DNA of 64,000 nucleotides from Volucribacter amazonae. GTDB lineage: Bacteria; Pseudomonadota; Gammaproteobacteria; Enterobacterales; Pasteurellaceae. Position 1 is the first letter of the stretch; each line of letters opens with the position of its first letter. Where the stretch lies: positions 372,001 through 436,000 of the forward strand of contig NZ_LWID01000001.1 of the NCBI RefSeq assembly GCF_029783845.1, in the 5' to 3' direction. Below the pieces are notes generated by a model. The model had not been told where the DNA came from. It saw nothing but the letters and a program-made list of their open reading frames with translations, and made no database searches. Shown here one piece after another: positions 15,070-23,669 of this stretch. Both the position numbers and the translations under genes were made by a program.

Positions 15070-15783
15070 ATGAAATGGCAAGCTAAATCTAACACAACCT
15101 TTCGCTTACCTACCTGTTGGCAAGAAATCCAACAAGGCGAACAATATCGTAAATTGCTTGAACAATACTTTGCAGACTGGTTTCCTAAAATTTTAGGCTA
15201 CCATATTCTCTATATCGGTGGATTAAGTGCCGAAATCCATTATGAATTACCTCTGCGTAACCAAATGGTCATTTGCCCAGAAATTCCCCCAAATCTCACC
15301 GCACTTTACGCCAATAGACCCGATCATACACTGATTAATGCCAAAATAACAGAGTTACCCTTAATAGAAAAACAGGTTGATGCTTGTCTATTAATCAATA
15401 GTCTGAACTTTTGTCAAGATCCCCATCAATTACTACGTGAAGTCAATCGGGTATTAACCGATGACGGCTATTTATTTCTCTCATTGTTTAATCTATGTAG
15501 TCCCCTTTTATTTAAGCAACATCTCAACACAAAACAACACCAAGCCCTCCCTTTTCGTCAATTTATCGATTGGCGTATTTTAGACTGGCTTGCTTTATTA
15601 CATTTTGATATTTTAGATTATCAACGTTTAACCACCCCACCACTTCCCAGCTGTTTCTCGCCATTAAGCGTCATCGTGGCACAAAAACGAACCTACCCCA
15701 TACCTTTCACACCACAAAAAGTGCGGTTTAAAAACCAACAAGTTTTTAATGTGGCGGAAATTTGTCGGTGTGGTGAAATTTAG
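15070..15783 (+). CDS. Class I SAM-dependent methyltransferase, YafS-like
   Basis: 237 residues. The SAM-binding strand is visible but weak (ILGYHILYIGGLSAE), followed by VDACLLINSLNFCQDPHQLLREVNRVLTDDGYLFLSLFN, which is the motif IV to VI region of methyltransferase_11 proteins. The substrate is unknown for this family. Its divergent position beside gloB matches yafS of E. coli. Two uptake signals (15298-15306 and 15719-15727) lie within the coding sequence. Confidence 0.75.
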   Translation: MKWQAKSNTTFRLPTCWQEIQQGEQYRKLLEQYFADWFPKILGYHILYIGGLSAEIHYELPLRNQMVICPEIPPNLTALYANRPDHTLINAKITELPLIEKQVDACLLINSLNFCQDPHQLLREVNRVLTDDGYLFLSLFNLCSPLLFKQHLNTKQHQALPFRQFIDWRILDWLALLHFDILDYQRLTTPPLPSCFSPLSVIVAQKRTYPIPFTPQKVRFKNQQVFNVAEICRCGEI

Positions 15784-15886
15784 ATTGTTTATAGGATTAT
15801 TTTCTCCGAAATACAACCTGATTTCACCGTCTGGCGATCTAATTTCTTTATGAAAAGAAAAATAAATCGCCTAAGAGCAAATAGAA

Positions 15887-16896
15887 CTAATTTAAATCAT
15901 TTAAAATCCGTTCTATCCAAGCACTAAATGAATAGTAATTTTTGATATTTTCATCAATAGGCTGATAAGGCTTAGCTAAAAAGTCGCATAAAGATTCAGC
16001 ATTATTATTTTCCCAAATAAGAATATTATTTGGATGATAGAAATCATAATTTTTTACAGATTTATTCGTTGTAATTAATTTTTTATCAAAACACATAGCA
16101 TCAAATATTCTAAAAGATAAACCTGAATGTTTTGGATTAACAAAATCCACTACCACACTGCAATGTTTGACTTTCTGTAAATTTTTTTCAAACGTAAAAG
16201 ACTCTTGAGGCAAAAGGTGGGTTATTCCTTGAGTACCTAACACTTTTTTTGCGTTTTCTTGTTTTGACACTATATAGAAATCAAGGGGTAAATGACAACG
16301 GTTAGCTGTATCGACAAAATATTTGATTTCACTGTTTCTATCGGCATTATATCCACCAAGAAAATAAATACCTGATGAATGCTGTTTTTCTTCTGTGAAT
16401 ACTAAAGGAAAATCAAAGAAAAAATTTGTGGTTGGCTTGACATGATAAGACGCATATTTTTTCACATCTGATTGATCAAAAACATAAAAGTCATTGAAAA
16501 ATTCTGTATATTCTAGAATATCAGGGAATACATCAATACCATCCCATTGATAATTGACGCAATGTTGTGAAAGTAATGAGATTTGTTGAACAAATGATTA
16601 AAGATATTGGTTCGAATAAATAAAGCATAATCTGCTTTTTGTTGCTGAAGTAAGGCTATTTTGTCAGAAATATCCTGAAAAAATGGTGAAAGCTGTAAAT
16701 ATTTTTTATATTCACTACTTTTATTAATATATTTATCGTAGAGTAATTTTATCGGGCTAAATGGGGTAATAAAATGTGTTTTTTTAATATTATAGCAGAA
16801 TGTAATGACATCAAATCCTCAGTATTCAAGGTTTCTTTGAATACATTTTTCTAGACCGTATAAATATGGCAAGGCAAGAATAATTTTCTTTTTCAT
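15887..16896 (-). pseudogene. Glycosyltransferase-like gene, broken (lipooligosaccharide type)
   Basis: The intact C-terminal 192 residues (15887-16465) contain GIYFLGGYNADRNSEIKYF, SFRIFDAMCFDKKLITTNKS and KNYDFYHPNNILIW. These resemble lipopolysaccharide or surface-glycan glycosyltransferases. The N-terminal part is readable upstream (MKKKIILALPYLYGLEK...) but has an in-frame TGA at codon 26 (16819-16821) and a frameshift near 16598. Joining frames gives about 335 residues. The start ATG overlaps the stop of the upstream glycosyltransferase gene (TAATG), so the pair formed a coupled operon. The product would have added a sugar to a surface glycan; it is now inactive unless phase variation or error explains it. 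Confidence 0.65.
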
Positions 16897-17933
16897 TATG
16901 ATAACTTCTCAATAATATTTTGTAGTGCTTGAATATGTGTCATTAAGCTTGGATCGTAATTTAATGCTTTTAGAGGTTGTTCTATTCGAGCAATATGTTT
17001 TATTGATGATTTTATTGCCAAATCAAGAGTAGATCTATTTTTTCGGTTAAAAGTATAACCAAAGTTATTTTGAAAGACTTCTGTACAAGCCATATTTTCA
17101 GAAAAAATAATTGGTGTTCCACAGAGAATAGATTCAACACCTACTAAGCCAAAAGGCTCGTATTTAGAAGCCATAATAGTATAATCGGCTGCCTGATATA
17201 ACTCTGGCATATTACTACAAAATCCGAGGGAACGAATGTTTTTGCTTTCTGTAACTTGTGTGCCCGCAACAATTAATTTAATAGGTAAATTTGTTTGCTC
17301 AAAATAGCTTTTGAGTAAATCAAATCCTTTGCGAGAATGTCCCGTAGAGGGAAATACATAAATGATTTCTTGAGGAGAAAAACCAAATTTTTTTCTTAAA
17401 TTTGACCGCACTTCTTTACTAATAGTATGAAACTTTTTTGTATTAGCTGGGGGATAAATGACCTTAATTTTCTGTTCAGGAATATTATAAAGCTCAACTA
17501 ATTCATTTTTCATTAATTGAGAATGGGCAATAATTAATTGGCATTCTTCATAGGCTTTTTGCTCATTAGAGATTTTTAGTTTTTCTAGTAATGTTGGTGT
17601 TTTATTAAGGGCGCGTAAATAACCTTTGTGTTGCCCGCCACAAATAAGAATATCAGATTTCCTTACCTGTTGAATGGAAATAACAATTTCATTTTCTGCT
17701 TTTTGTTTTTGTATTGCTCGAGCAAAAAGAGGTAGGCGAAGTTTCTTTGGACACCAAGATAAATTAATTTTTTGAGGATCAATCCATTGATACTCTTTTA
17801 ATGTTTTATCAAATGATGTTGAATAGAATTTTGTTTTTACTCCAAGCTGATGAAATCCATCGACCAAGTCTAAAATATAACGTTCAACACCACCACCTTG
17901 TTTAAACTTTAGGCACGTTAGAGAAAAAGACAT
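16896..17933 (-). CDS. Glycosyltransferase family 4
   Basis: About 345 residues. The preferred start is the ATG at 17933, preceded by GGGGGA; the frame extends four codons further. The N-terminal Rossmann strand has the family hallmark FKQGGGVERYILDLV. The C-terminal donor-binding domain shows VFPSTGHSRKGFDLL, MPELYQAADYTIMASKYEPFGLVGVESILCGTPIIFSENMA, with the E-x7-E motif. It probably transfers a sugar nucleotide-derived hexose or heptose to lipooligosaccharide core in the cytoplasm; acceptor and donor cannot be read. The following gene is broken. The pair interrupts the otherwise core gloB to mnmC interval and has low GC, a sign of a variable surface-glycan locus. Confidence 0.8.
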   Translation of the reverse strand: MSFSLTCLKFKQGGGVERYILDLVDGFHQLGVKTKFYSTSFDKTLKEYQWIDPQKINLSWCPKKLRLPLFARAIQKQKAENEIVISIQQVRKSDILICGGQHKGYLRALNKTPTLLEKLKISNEQKAYEECQLIIAHSQLMKNELVELYNIPEQKIKVIYPPANTKKFHTISKEVRSNLRKKFGFSPQEIIYVFPSTGHSRKGFDLLKSYFEQTNLPIKLIVAGTQVTESKNIRSLGFCSNMPELYQAADYTIMASKYEPFGLVGVESILCGTPIIFSENMACTEVFQNNFGYTFNRKNRSTLDLAIKSSIKHIARIEQPLKALNYDPSLMTHIQALQNIIEKLS

Positions 17934-18217
17934 ATTGTCCCCCAAAAATTAGTTATATTGTTCAATCTATGAACGTCTAAAACTTAATGAATGAAATAAT
18001 AAAATTTTATAAAAAAATTTCCTCTATAATCGGATAACCTCTTTATAAATAAGTATATTATTTTTGATAATTTACGCATATTTATACAACAAAAAGGAAA
18101 TGACAACAACTTTTTCAGTTGAAAATGTATAACGTTTGCCATTTCTATTATTGTATTGATAATGTTTAAATGCTTCATTGTCGCTTTATCAGAAACTCAT
18201 AAAAAATAGTTACTTTT

Positions 18218-20239
18218 CTATTTCTCTACCTTACTCCCCTTCAACAATTTTCTTATCCAACTACGATTTGGGTTTAAGGCATTGATAATGTCATTGCTAA
18301 GTGGAAGAGGTTCAGCATAGATGAGCGAGGCGAGGGTTTCGGCGAGTAATGGGGCGGAGGTTAAGCCTCGTGAGCCTAATGCACCGAGTAAAAAAAGATT
18401 GTCAAAATTAACCGCACTTTTTATGGGCTGTTGGCGGCGGCGTAGGTTATATAGATTGGCGTAATCGGTTGTTTGTTGCGCAAAATTTGGGACATTACCC
18501 ATCATAGGAAGTCGATCTCGTACCGCACAACGTACCCCAATTCTCGCTTGGTTGCTGCTGGTATCAATATCTTTGACCCAAGATGCATCAGCCAGATTTT
18601 GTTGAATTTTTTGTTGATTTTGTTGTTGTTCTTGCAAGCTAAATTGTCTATCAGCACAATCCCTAATATGGCTTGCACCAAGGCAATGTTGTTGATCTTG
18701 GGGATCTTGTGGTGTGAGGTAGCCGTCATAGCAAATAACGCTTTTTAGTTTTGCCAAGTTTGGCGAGCTGGCGATATGGCTCACTTGCCCACGTACGGGA
18801 TAGGTAGGTAAGGCTTGAGTTTGGCTAAATTGGTTAATGTTATGTCCATTGGCGAGAATGACAATGCGATGTTGAAAGCATTCTCCTTGCTCATTTTGTA
18901 AATGCCAATCATGGGCATGATGATGAAGTGCGGTAATATTTTGTTGTGTTTTTATGCTAACCCCTTGTTGTTGTAGATAGTGCCATAAATTTTGGACTAG
19001 TTGACGTGGAGCAAGCCAACCACCTTGTGGGATAAAACCGCCATGGCAAGGAAGGGGTAAGCCTGCGATTTCGCTAAGTTGTGAGGCGGAGAGGGCTTGG
19101 TAAATATCTTTAGGTAAGTCAAGTTGAGCAATTTTGGCTAATTTTTTTGCCACATTTTCCTGGTAAGCACAGAGGATTACGCCACAATTTTGTTGAGCAA
19201 AATCAATGTGTTGTTGTAACCAAGCTAATTGTTGTTGGCAATAAGCAAAGGCGTGTAAGTAAAAGCGGATATTGCGTTCATCATCATCGCTTAATTGAGG
19301 ATAATATGCGCCTTGTTTATTGCCTGAGGCATTGAGAGCGGGTTGGGGATCTTGACAATAAAGGGTGATTTTTGCTCCACGTTGCCAAAGAGACAATGCG
19401 GTAAAAGCAGCAGCTACGCCCCCGCCCACAATGGCAATATCAAAAACTTTGTCAGAATTAACCGCACTTTGAGGAAGTTGCCAAGGGGTTGTTAGGGGAA
19501 GTGCGGTGTGATTTTGTGATTTTTTTCCCACCAACATTTCCCGTTTTTTGCCAAAACCTTTGGCTTTAGCAACTTCAAAACCTGCTTGTAATAAGCCTTT
19601 ACGCACATGACTGGCTGCGGTAAAGGTGGCAAAAGTGCCGTTGGGTTTGGTTAAACGGTACATGTGTTGATAAAGTTGATCATTCCACATTTCTGGATTT
19701 TTGGCAGGCGAAAAACCATCTAAAAACCAAGCATCAATCTTATTATTCATATAATCGCCTAATTGCGGTAGGTTATCAGCAATATCGCCAAACCATAAAT
19801 CTAGCGAGGTTTCGTCAAACTGAAAACGGTAGCAACCTTCAATAGGGGAGAGCCATTTTTGTTGCAATTCATCACATAACAGGGCAAATTCTTGGTATTG
19901 TTGTTGTGCTTGGCGTAAATCAGCCAAGGATAAGGGATATTTTTCAAAGGAAATAAAGCATAAACGGCGTAATGGGGATTGAGGGTATTGTTGGCGAAAT
20001 TGACGAAATAATTGGATTGTGGCGAGAAAGTTTAAACCTGTGCCAAATCCTGTTTCTGCAATAGTAAAATGGGCTTGTGTGCTAGTTAGCCAACGTTGCC
20101 AAAGTTGATTACCTTGTTGAAAAACATAGCGACTTTCGGCAAGACCGTCTTGATTAGAAAAATAAACGTCATCAAATTGATGAGCCACTGGAGTATTTTG
20201 TTGATTAAAATAAATGTTGGCGAATTGAATTTTACGCAT
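18218..20239 (-). CDS. mnmC: Bifunctional tRNA mnm5s2U biosynthesis protein MnmC
   Basis: 673 residues, normal for the two-domain enzyme. The N-terminal half is the methyltransferase (FTIAETGFGTGLNFLAT SAM loop near residues 59-75; DAWFLDGFSPAKNPEMW). The C-terminal half is an FAD-dependent oxidase with a dinucleotide motif IAIVGGGVAAAFTAL near residue 268 and LLGALGSRGLTSAPLLAE near the end. It removes the carboxymethyl group from cmnm5s2U and then methylates nm5s2U at the wobble position of tRNA Lys, Glu and Gln. It is divergent from fabB as in many gammaproteobacteria. Three uptake signals lie within the gene. Confidence 0.95.
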   Translation of the reverse strand: MRKIQFANIYFNQQNTPVAHQFDDVYFSNQDGLAESRYVFQQGNQLWQRWLTSTQAHFTIAETGFGTGLNFLATIQLFRQFRQQYPQSPLRRLCFISFEKYPLSLADLRQAQQQYQEFALLCDELQQKWLSPIEGCYRFQFDETSLDLWFGDIADNLPQLGDYMNNKIDAWFLDGFSPAKNPEMWNDQLYQHMYRLTKPNGTFATFTAASHVRKGLLQAGFEVAKAKGFGKKREMLVGKKSQNHTALPLTTPWQLPQSAVNSDKVFDIAIVGGGVAAAFTALSLWQRGAKITLYCQDPQPALNASGNKQGAYYPQLSDDDERNIRFYLHAFAYCQQQLAWLQQHIDFAQQNCGVILCAYQENVAKKLAKIAQLDLPKDIYQALSASQLSEIAGLPLPCHGGFIPQGGWLAPRQLVQNLWHYLQQQGVSIKTQQNITALHHHAHDWHLQNEQGECFQHRIVILANGHNINQFSQTQALPTYPVRGQVSHIASSPNLAKLKSVICYDGYLTPQDPQDQQHCLGASHIRDCADRQFSLQEQQQNQQKIQQNLADASWVKDIDTSSNQARIGVRCAVRDRLPMMGNVPNFAQQTTDYANLYNLRRRQQPIKSAVNFDNLFLLGALGSRGLTSAPLLAETLASLIYAEPLPLSNDIINALNPNRSWIRKLLKGSKVEK

Positions 20240-20384
20240 AAAAATATCTCTTTTTACTATTTAACGCTATAATACCCTGAGTTTTTATTTTATGCACTGG
20301 TCTTACATTCTAATTTATGCTTGCATAATTATTTTTTCATAGTAAGTTAGTGCAAATTTCGCGTTCTATATTTGAGGAGAAGCA

Positions 20385-21605
20385 ATGAAAAGAGCAGTGA
20401 TTACAGGTTTTGGTGTCATTTCAAGTATTGGTAATAATAAACAAGAAGTATTGGCATCATTAAAAGCAGGTAAATCGGGGATTGAGGTTGTCCCTGAGTT
20501 TGTGGAAATGGGAATGCGTAGCCATGTGGCGGGAACATTGAAAATTACCCCAAGTGAACATATTGATCGCAAAATTTATCGCTTTATGGGCGATGCCGCA
20601 GCCTATGCTTACCTTTCTATGAAAGAGGCGATTGAAGATGCAGGCTTGACGGAAGAACAGGTATCCAATGATCGTACAGGCTTAGTGATTGGTGCAGGAA
20701 CAGGTTCAGCCCATAATCAATTAGTGGCTTGCGATGCAGTGCGTGGTCCGAGAGGGGTAAAAGCGGTTGGGCCTTATGCGGTAACCAAAACCATGGCATC
20801 AAGTGTTTCAGCTTGTTTAGCCACGCCTTATAAAATTCGTGGGGTGAATTATAGTATTAGTTCGGCTTGTGCCACTTCAGCCCATTGTATTGGACACGCT
20901 TTAGAGCTTATTCAATTAGGCAAGCAAGACATTGTCTTTGCAGGAGGGGCGGAAGAGCTTTCTTGGGAATGTGCCACAGAATTTGATGCCATGGGAGCAG
21001 TATCCACCAAATATAATGATACCCCAGAAAAAGCCTCGAGAGCTTATGATGCCAATCGTGATGGTTTTGTGATCGCTGGTGGCGGTGCTGTGGTGGTTGT
21101 GGAAGAATTGGAACACGCTCTGGCTCGTGGTGCGAAAATTTATGCCGAGATTGTGGGCTATGGCGCAACTTCAGATGGTTATGATATGGTTGCACCAAGT
21201 GGCGAAGGGGCAGAGCGTTGTATGCAACAAGCCATGGAAACGGTGGATACACCGATTGATTATATTAATGTACATGGCACGTCAACCCCAGTGGGCGATG
21301 TAAAAGAATTAGGTGCAATTAAAGCGGTCTTTGGCGAAAATATCCCTGCCATTTCTTCTACAAAATCAATGACAGGTCATTCTTTAGGGGCTGCCGGTGC
21401 TCACGAGGCGATTTATACCTTATTAATGCTAGAAAATGATTTTATTGCACCAAGCATTAATATTGAAACCCTAGATGAACAAGCACAAGGTTGTAATATC
21501 ATCACAGAAACTAAAGAAAATGCAGGCTTACATACGGTAATGTCAAATAGCTTTGGTTTTGGCGGGACAAACGCTACGTTAGTGTTTAGACGTTATCAGA
21601 AATAA
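20385..21605 (+). CDS. fabB: 3-oxoacyl-ACP synthase I
   Basis: 406 residues, the usual length. The Cys-His-His triad is visible: the active cysteine in ISSACATSAHCIGHA (about residue 163), histidine in NVHGTSTPVGD (about 298) and histidine in STKSMTGHSLGAAGAHE (about 333). KAS I elongates acyl-ACPs by condensation with malonyl-ACP and is needed for unsaturated fatty acid synthesis in the cytoplasm. The ATG is preceded by GAGGAGAAGC. A strong terminator follows, and the guaA-type attachment site lies 65 bp after the stop. Confidence 0.96.
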   Translation: MKRAVITGFGVISSIGNNKQEVLASLKAGKSGIEVVPEFVEMGMRSHVAGTLKITPSEHIDRKIYRFMGDAAAYAYLSMKEAIEDAGLTEEQVSNDRTGLVIGAGTGSAHNQLVACDAVRGPRGVKAVGPYAVTKTMASSVSACLATPYKIRGVNYSISSACATSAHCIGHALELIQLGKQDIVFAGGAEELSWECATEFDAMGAVSTKYNDTPEKASRAYDANRDGFVIAGGGAVVVVEELEHALARGAKIYAEIVGYGATSDGYDMVAPSGEGAERCMQQAMETVDTPIDYINVHGTSTPVGDVKELGAIKAVFGENIPAISSTKSMTGHSLGAAGAHEAIYTLLMLENDFIAPSINIETLDEQAQGCNIITETKENAGLHTVMSNSFGFGGTNATLVFRRYQK

Positions 21606-21617
21606 TATTTAATCAGT

Positions 21618-21653
21618 ATAAAAACGGCTTAGGTTTTCCTAAGCCGTTTTTTG
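21618..21653 (+). terminator. fabB terminator
   Basis: AAACGGCTTAGG and CCTAAGCCGTTT form a long stem with a 4-nt loop and a T run. Confidence 0.9.
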
Positions 21654-21669
21654 TAAGTATTTTTTTTGC

Positions 21670-21684
21670 TTATTCCCACTCAAT
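21670..21684. repeat. Attachment-site copy of the guaA 3' end (attL)
   Basis: TTATTCCCACTCAAT is an exact copy, same orientation, of the guaA stop region at 53199-53213. It lies just after the fabB terminator and starts the second island. Confidence 0.75.
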
Positions 21685-21749
21685 TATCTATTTGAAGCAT
21701 AAGATATTGATTATAAATGGAAATAAAACAACAATATCTTAATTTTACC

Positions 21750-21765
21750 GTCATTTTTACCGTCA
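21750..21765 (+). repeat. Shared 16-bp end repeat of the guaA island (left)
   Basis: GTCATTTTTACCGTCA is identical to 53002-53017. A further TTTTACCGTCA overlaps it at 21743. The copies lie inside the two att copies and are probable integrase arm sites. Confidence 0.6.
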
Positions 21766-21780
21766 AAAAATAAAAGTACT

Positions 21781-21960
21781 TTAAGTTCGCTCAGCTATCC
21801 ATTTATCAATGTCTGATTTACGCCAAGCTACTCGCCCCATTGAGACTTTAACGCTTTTAGGAAATTCATCTTTCTTTATCATACGCCAAATAGTTGAGTA
21901 ACTCAAACTTGTTATTTCTATTACTTTTGACTTACTTAATAAAATTGTTTGTTGTTCCAT
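21781..21960 (-). CDS. AlpA-family transcriptional regulator
   Basis: 59 residues starting at the ATG at 21960. The MerR-like helix-turn-helix is readable: LLSKSKVIEITSLSYSTIWR, then DEFPKSVKVSMGRVAWRKSDIDKWIAERT, where the S-x-G-R-V-A-W-R-x-S-D-I-x-x-W pattern is diagnostic of AlpA. It probably regulates excision or integrase expression of the guaA island. It is the gene nearest the left attachment site, an unusual position because the integrase lies at the other end. Confidence 0.85.
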   Translation of the reverse strand: MEQQTILLSKSKVIEITSLSYSTIWRMIKKDEFPKSVKVSMGRVAWRKSDIDKWIAERT

Positions 21961-21972
21961 AATTTCCCCCCC

Positions 21973-22218
21973 CTACAAATACTTATCCTTAATCAACCTA
22001 TGCAAAACGTTTTTAAACGCTCTGACATATTTCGCATTAAAGTTTAGCCATTTAAGCCTGATATGTTTTGTATTCTTCCAATCAGATATAAATCGATTAC
22101 GTTGAATACACTTTTTATAGGCTTTCTTGGTTTGCCTGAAATTCCAACATTTTCGCTGTCGGCAACAAGTGATTTCTACTTCATTAGTTTTGGTGTTATA
22201 GGCTTCTAGGTTAATCAT
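21973..22218 (-). CDS. Small basic phage protein, unknown
   Basis: 81 residues, very basic (CRQRKCWNFRQTKKAYKKC, RNRFISDWKNTKHIRLKWL). Its start codon overlaps the stop of the preceding methyltransferase remnant (ATGA), so it was part of the same operon. The composition suggests nucleic-acid binding, but I recognise no family. Confidence 0.5.
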   Translation of the reverse strand: MINLEAYNTKTNEVEITCCRQRKCWNFRQTKKAYKKCIQRNRFISDWKNTKHIRLKWLNFNAKYVRAFKNVLHRLIKDKYL

Positions 22219-22391
22219 AGGTTATACTCACTTTCTAAATATTGCTGAATTCTCAATCCAATCCACCGCATTACAGGAACAGCCATTGGAAAAGGCTCAA
22301 TTTCAGCAAACCACAAAGGCTGTGCGAAATCATGCCAAGCACAGGTTACTGCCTCAATTCCTGAACAGATTGAGCCATAAGTGAATTTCAT
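22215..22391 (-). pseudogene. Phage C5 cytosine methyltransferase collapsed by internal deletion
   Basis: The 58-residue frame starts like a phage Dcm-type methyltransferase: FTYGSICSGIEAVTCAWHD with the SAM-binding motif I, then FAEIEPFP (motif II region). It then jumps directly to MAVPVMRWIGLRIQQYLE, which is the usual C-terminal end of these proteins (normally preceded by a GNS motif). Everything between is gone, including the catalytic Pro-Cys motif and the target recognition domain, but the frame is preserved. The product cannot methylate DNA. The deletion probably arose by recombination between two short similar stretches. Confidence 0.75.
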
Positions 22392-22409
22392 TTGCTCTCT
22401 CTTTATGAA

Positions 22410-22437
22410 TAAATAAAAAAAGCCACGATTGTGGCTA
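22410..22437 (-). terminator. Terminator-like hairpin
   Basis: On the minus strand AGCCAC-AATC-GTGGCT is followed by seven T. It lies between the frameshifted gene (22497-23032) and the methyltransferase remnant. Confidence 0.7.
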
Positions 22438-22496
22438 TGTGATTTGTAATATTTTAATCCTTATCCGTAGAAATACATTCCCTGTATCCAAAGGGA

Positions 22497-23032
22497 TTAA
22501 GACTTATCAATTAATACACATTTCAACAAATAAATCATATATAGAAATACCTTTCTTACTTCGGCATCATTGTTATTACTTTGTTGTTCCTCACATATAG
22601 CGATCAAATTTTTAACCTCCGCTATATCGATCTTAAAATCCCAATCCATATCAAGCCCCATATAAGGAGCATTAAAATAATTGACTAAAACAAAATAAAT
22701 GCCCTTACGGTATCTATCCGCACCCGTTATTTTCCCATCTAAGAAATTAGACAGGCTCTTATAAGAAATTAAATCCTTAGAAGAAGATAATAATTCTCCG
22801 ATAAAAACTTCTATTTTTTCTCATCCTCTATGCTTGAATTGTGAAAAAATAGTTTTATTACTTCCACATAATTTAGTAGTGTATTAAACTCCCCTTTCAT
22901 ATCCTCAGCTATATAAAAATCATTATTTATAACATCATGCAAGGCTTTCATATAATTAGCCTCATACTTTACTAAGTCAGCTAATTCTACTGAACTTAGA
23001 TCATTTTCATTAAAAATTACAGTAGCTAACAT
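22497..23032 (-). pseudogene. Phage hypothetical gene broken by a frameshift in an A run
   Basis: Two frames join into one protein of about 178 residues. The first (73 residues, MLATVIFNENDLSSVELAD... ending SSIEDEKK) stops at TAG directly after six A residues near 22815. The second frame continues without a start codon as IEVFIGELLSSSKDLISYK..., GADRYRKGIYFVLVNYF and AEVRKVFLYMIYLLKCVL. A run of seven A would restore one frame (EKK-IEVF). The A6 run is not a canonical slippery heptamer, so a deletion or sequencing error is more likely than programmed shifting. I do not recognise the family; it lies downstream of the YqaJ gene in the phage operon. Confidence 0.6.
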
Positions 23033-23054
23033 TATTATATCTCCTCAAATATGT

Positions 23055-23669
23055 TTAATTTTCTTTCAACACCCTCAACGCCTTAATAAACTCAGGAATA
23101 TAAGTATCAAAAGCGTTCATTAATTTTTCATCACGTTTAACGGTGTATAAATAAAGCGGTTGTGGTTGATATTCTGGGCAGTAGCTTACAAAATCCCAAG
23201 TTTCATAACCAGTTACCCATAATGCGGATTGCACTTGAATGATGTATTCATTAGGGACACCGCCCTCAAGCAAATAAACAATGTGGGTTTTCATTTTAGG
23301 GCATTTAATTTCAAGCCCTTTTTTTAACTCAGGCATTAAACCATCAGGGCTTATCATTAATTCCCTTGCCTGGTTTAAATACACACCGCCTACTTGAACA
23401 ACGGTATTGCCGGTTAGAAATTCGTAAGCACTTCTAGCTAAAGGCTCAAGCTGATTACCTCGCTCCATAGCGGGCGTTTTTATCGTGTCGGCAGTATGTT
23501 CTATGCTTTCTGCTACAAGTTCCGCAAGATAGCCTGTCCAACCTGATGATTTATTACCACTCGCTGTCACAATATGCTTTATGCCTGTAGCAGTGGGTAT
23601 GCCTAACCTTGCGGCAAGCCATTCCTCAGTTCCTTGTTCGCAATCTAAAGTAATTAATCCGTCAATCAT
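23055..23669 (-). CDS. YqaJ-family (lambda Exo-like) recombination exonuclease
   Basis: 204 residues. The N-terminal DCEQGTEEWLAARLGIPTATG and the RGNQLEPLARSAYEFLTGN block, then a metal-site-like EIKCPKMKTHIVYLL (E-x-K), match the PD-(D/E)XK lambda exonuclease fold. It would resect double-stranded DNA ends 5' to 3', feeding single strands to the annealase encoded just upstream. Its start overlaps the end of the Bet gene by 4 bp (ATGA), so the two are translationally coupled. The complete Exo-Bet pair suggests recombination capacity survives in this island. Confidence 0.85.
   Translation of the reverse strand: MIDGLITLDCEQGTEEWLAARLGIPTATGIKHIVTASGNKSSGWTGYLAELVAESIEHTADTIKTPAMERGNQLEPLARSAYEFLTGNTVVQVGGVYLNQARELMISPDGLMPELKKGLEIKCPKMKTHIVYLLEGGVPNEYIIQVQSALWVTGYETWDFVSYCPEYQPQPLYLYTVKRDEKLMNAFDTYIPEFIKALRVLKEN

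Noticed and set aside
17984..18178. 64-residue frame between the glycosyltransferase and mnmC
   Set aside because: AT-rich sequence produces open frames by chance; there is no ribosome-binding site and no domain. I regard 17946-18217 as gene-free.
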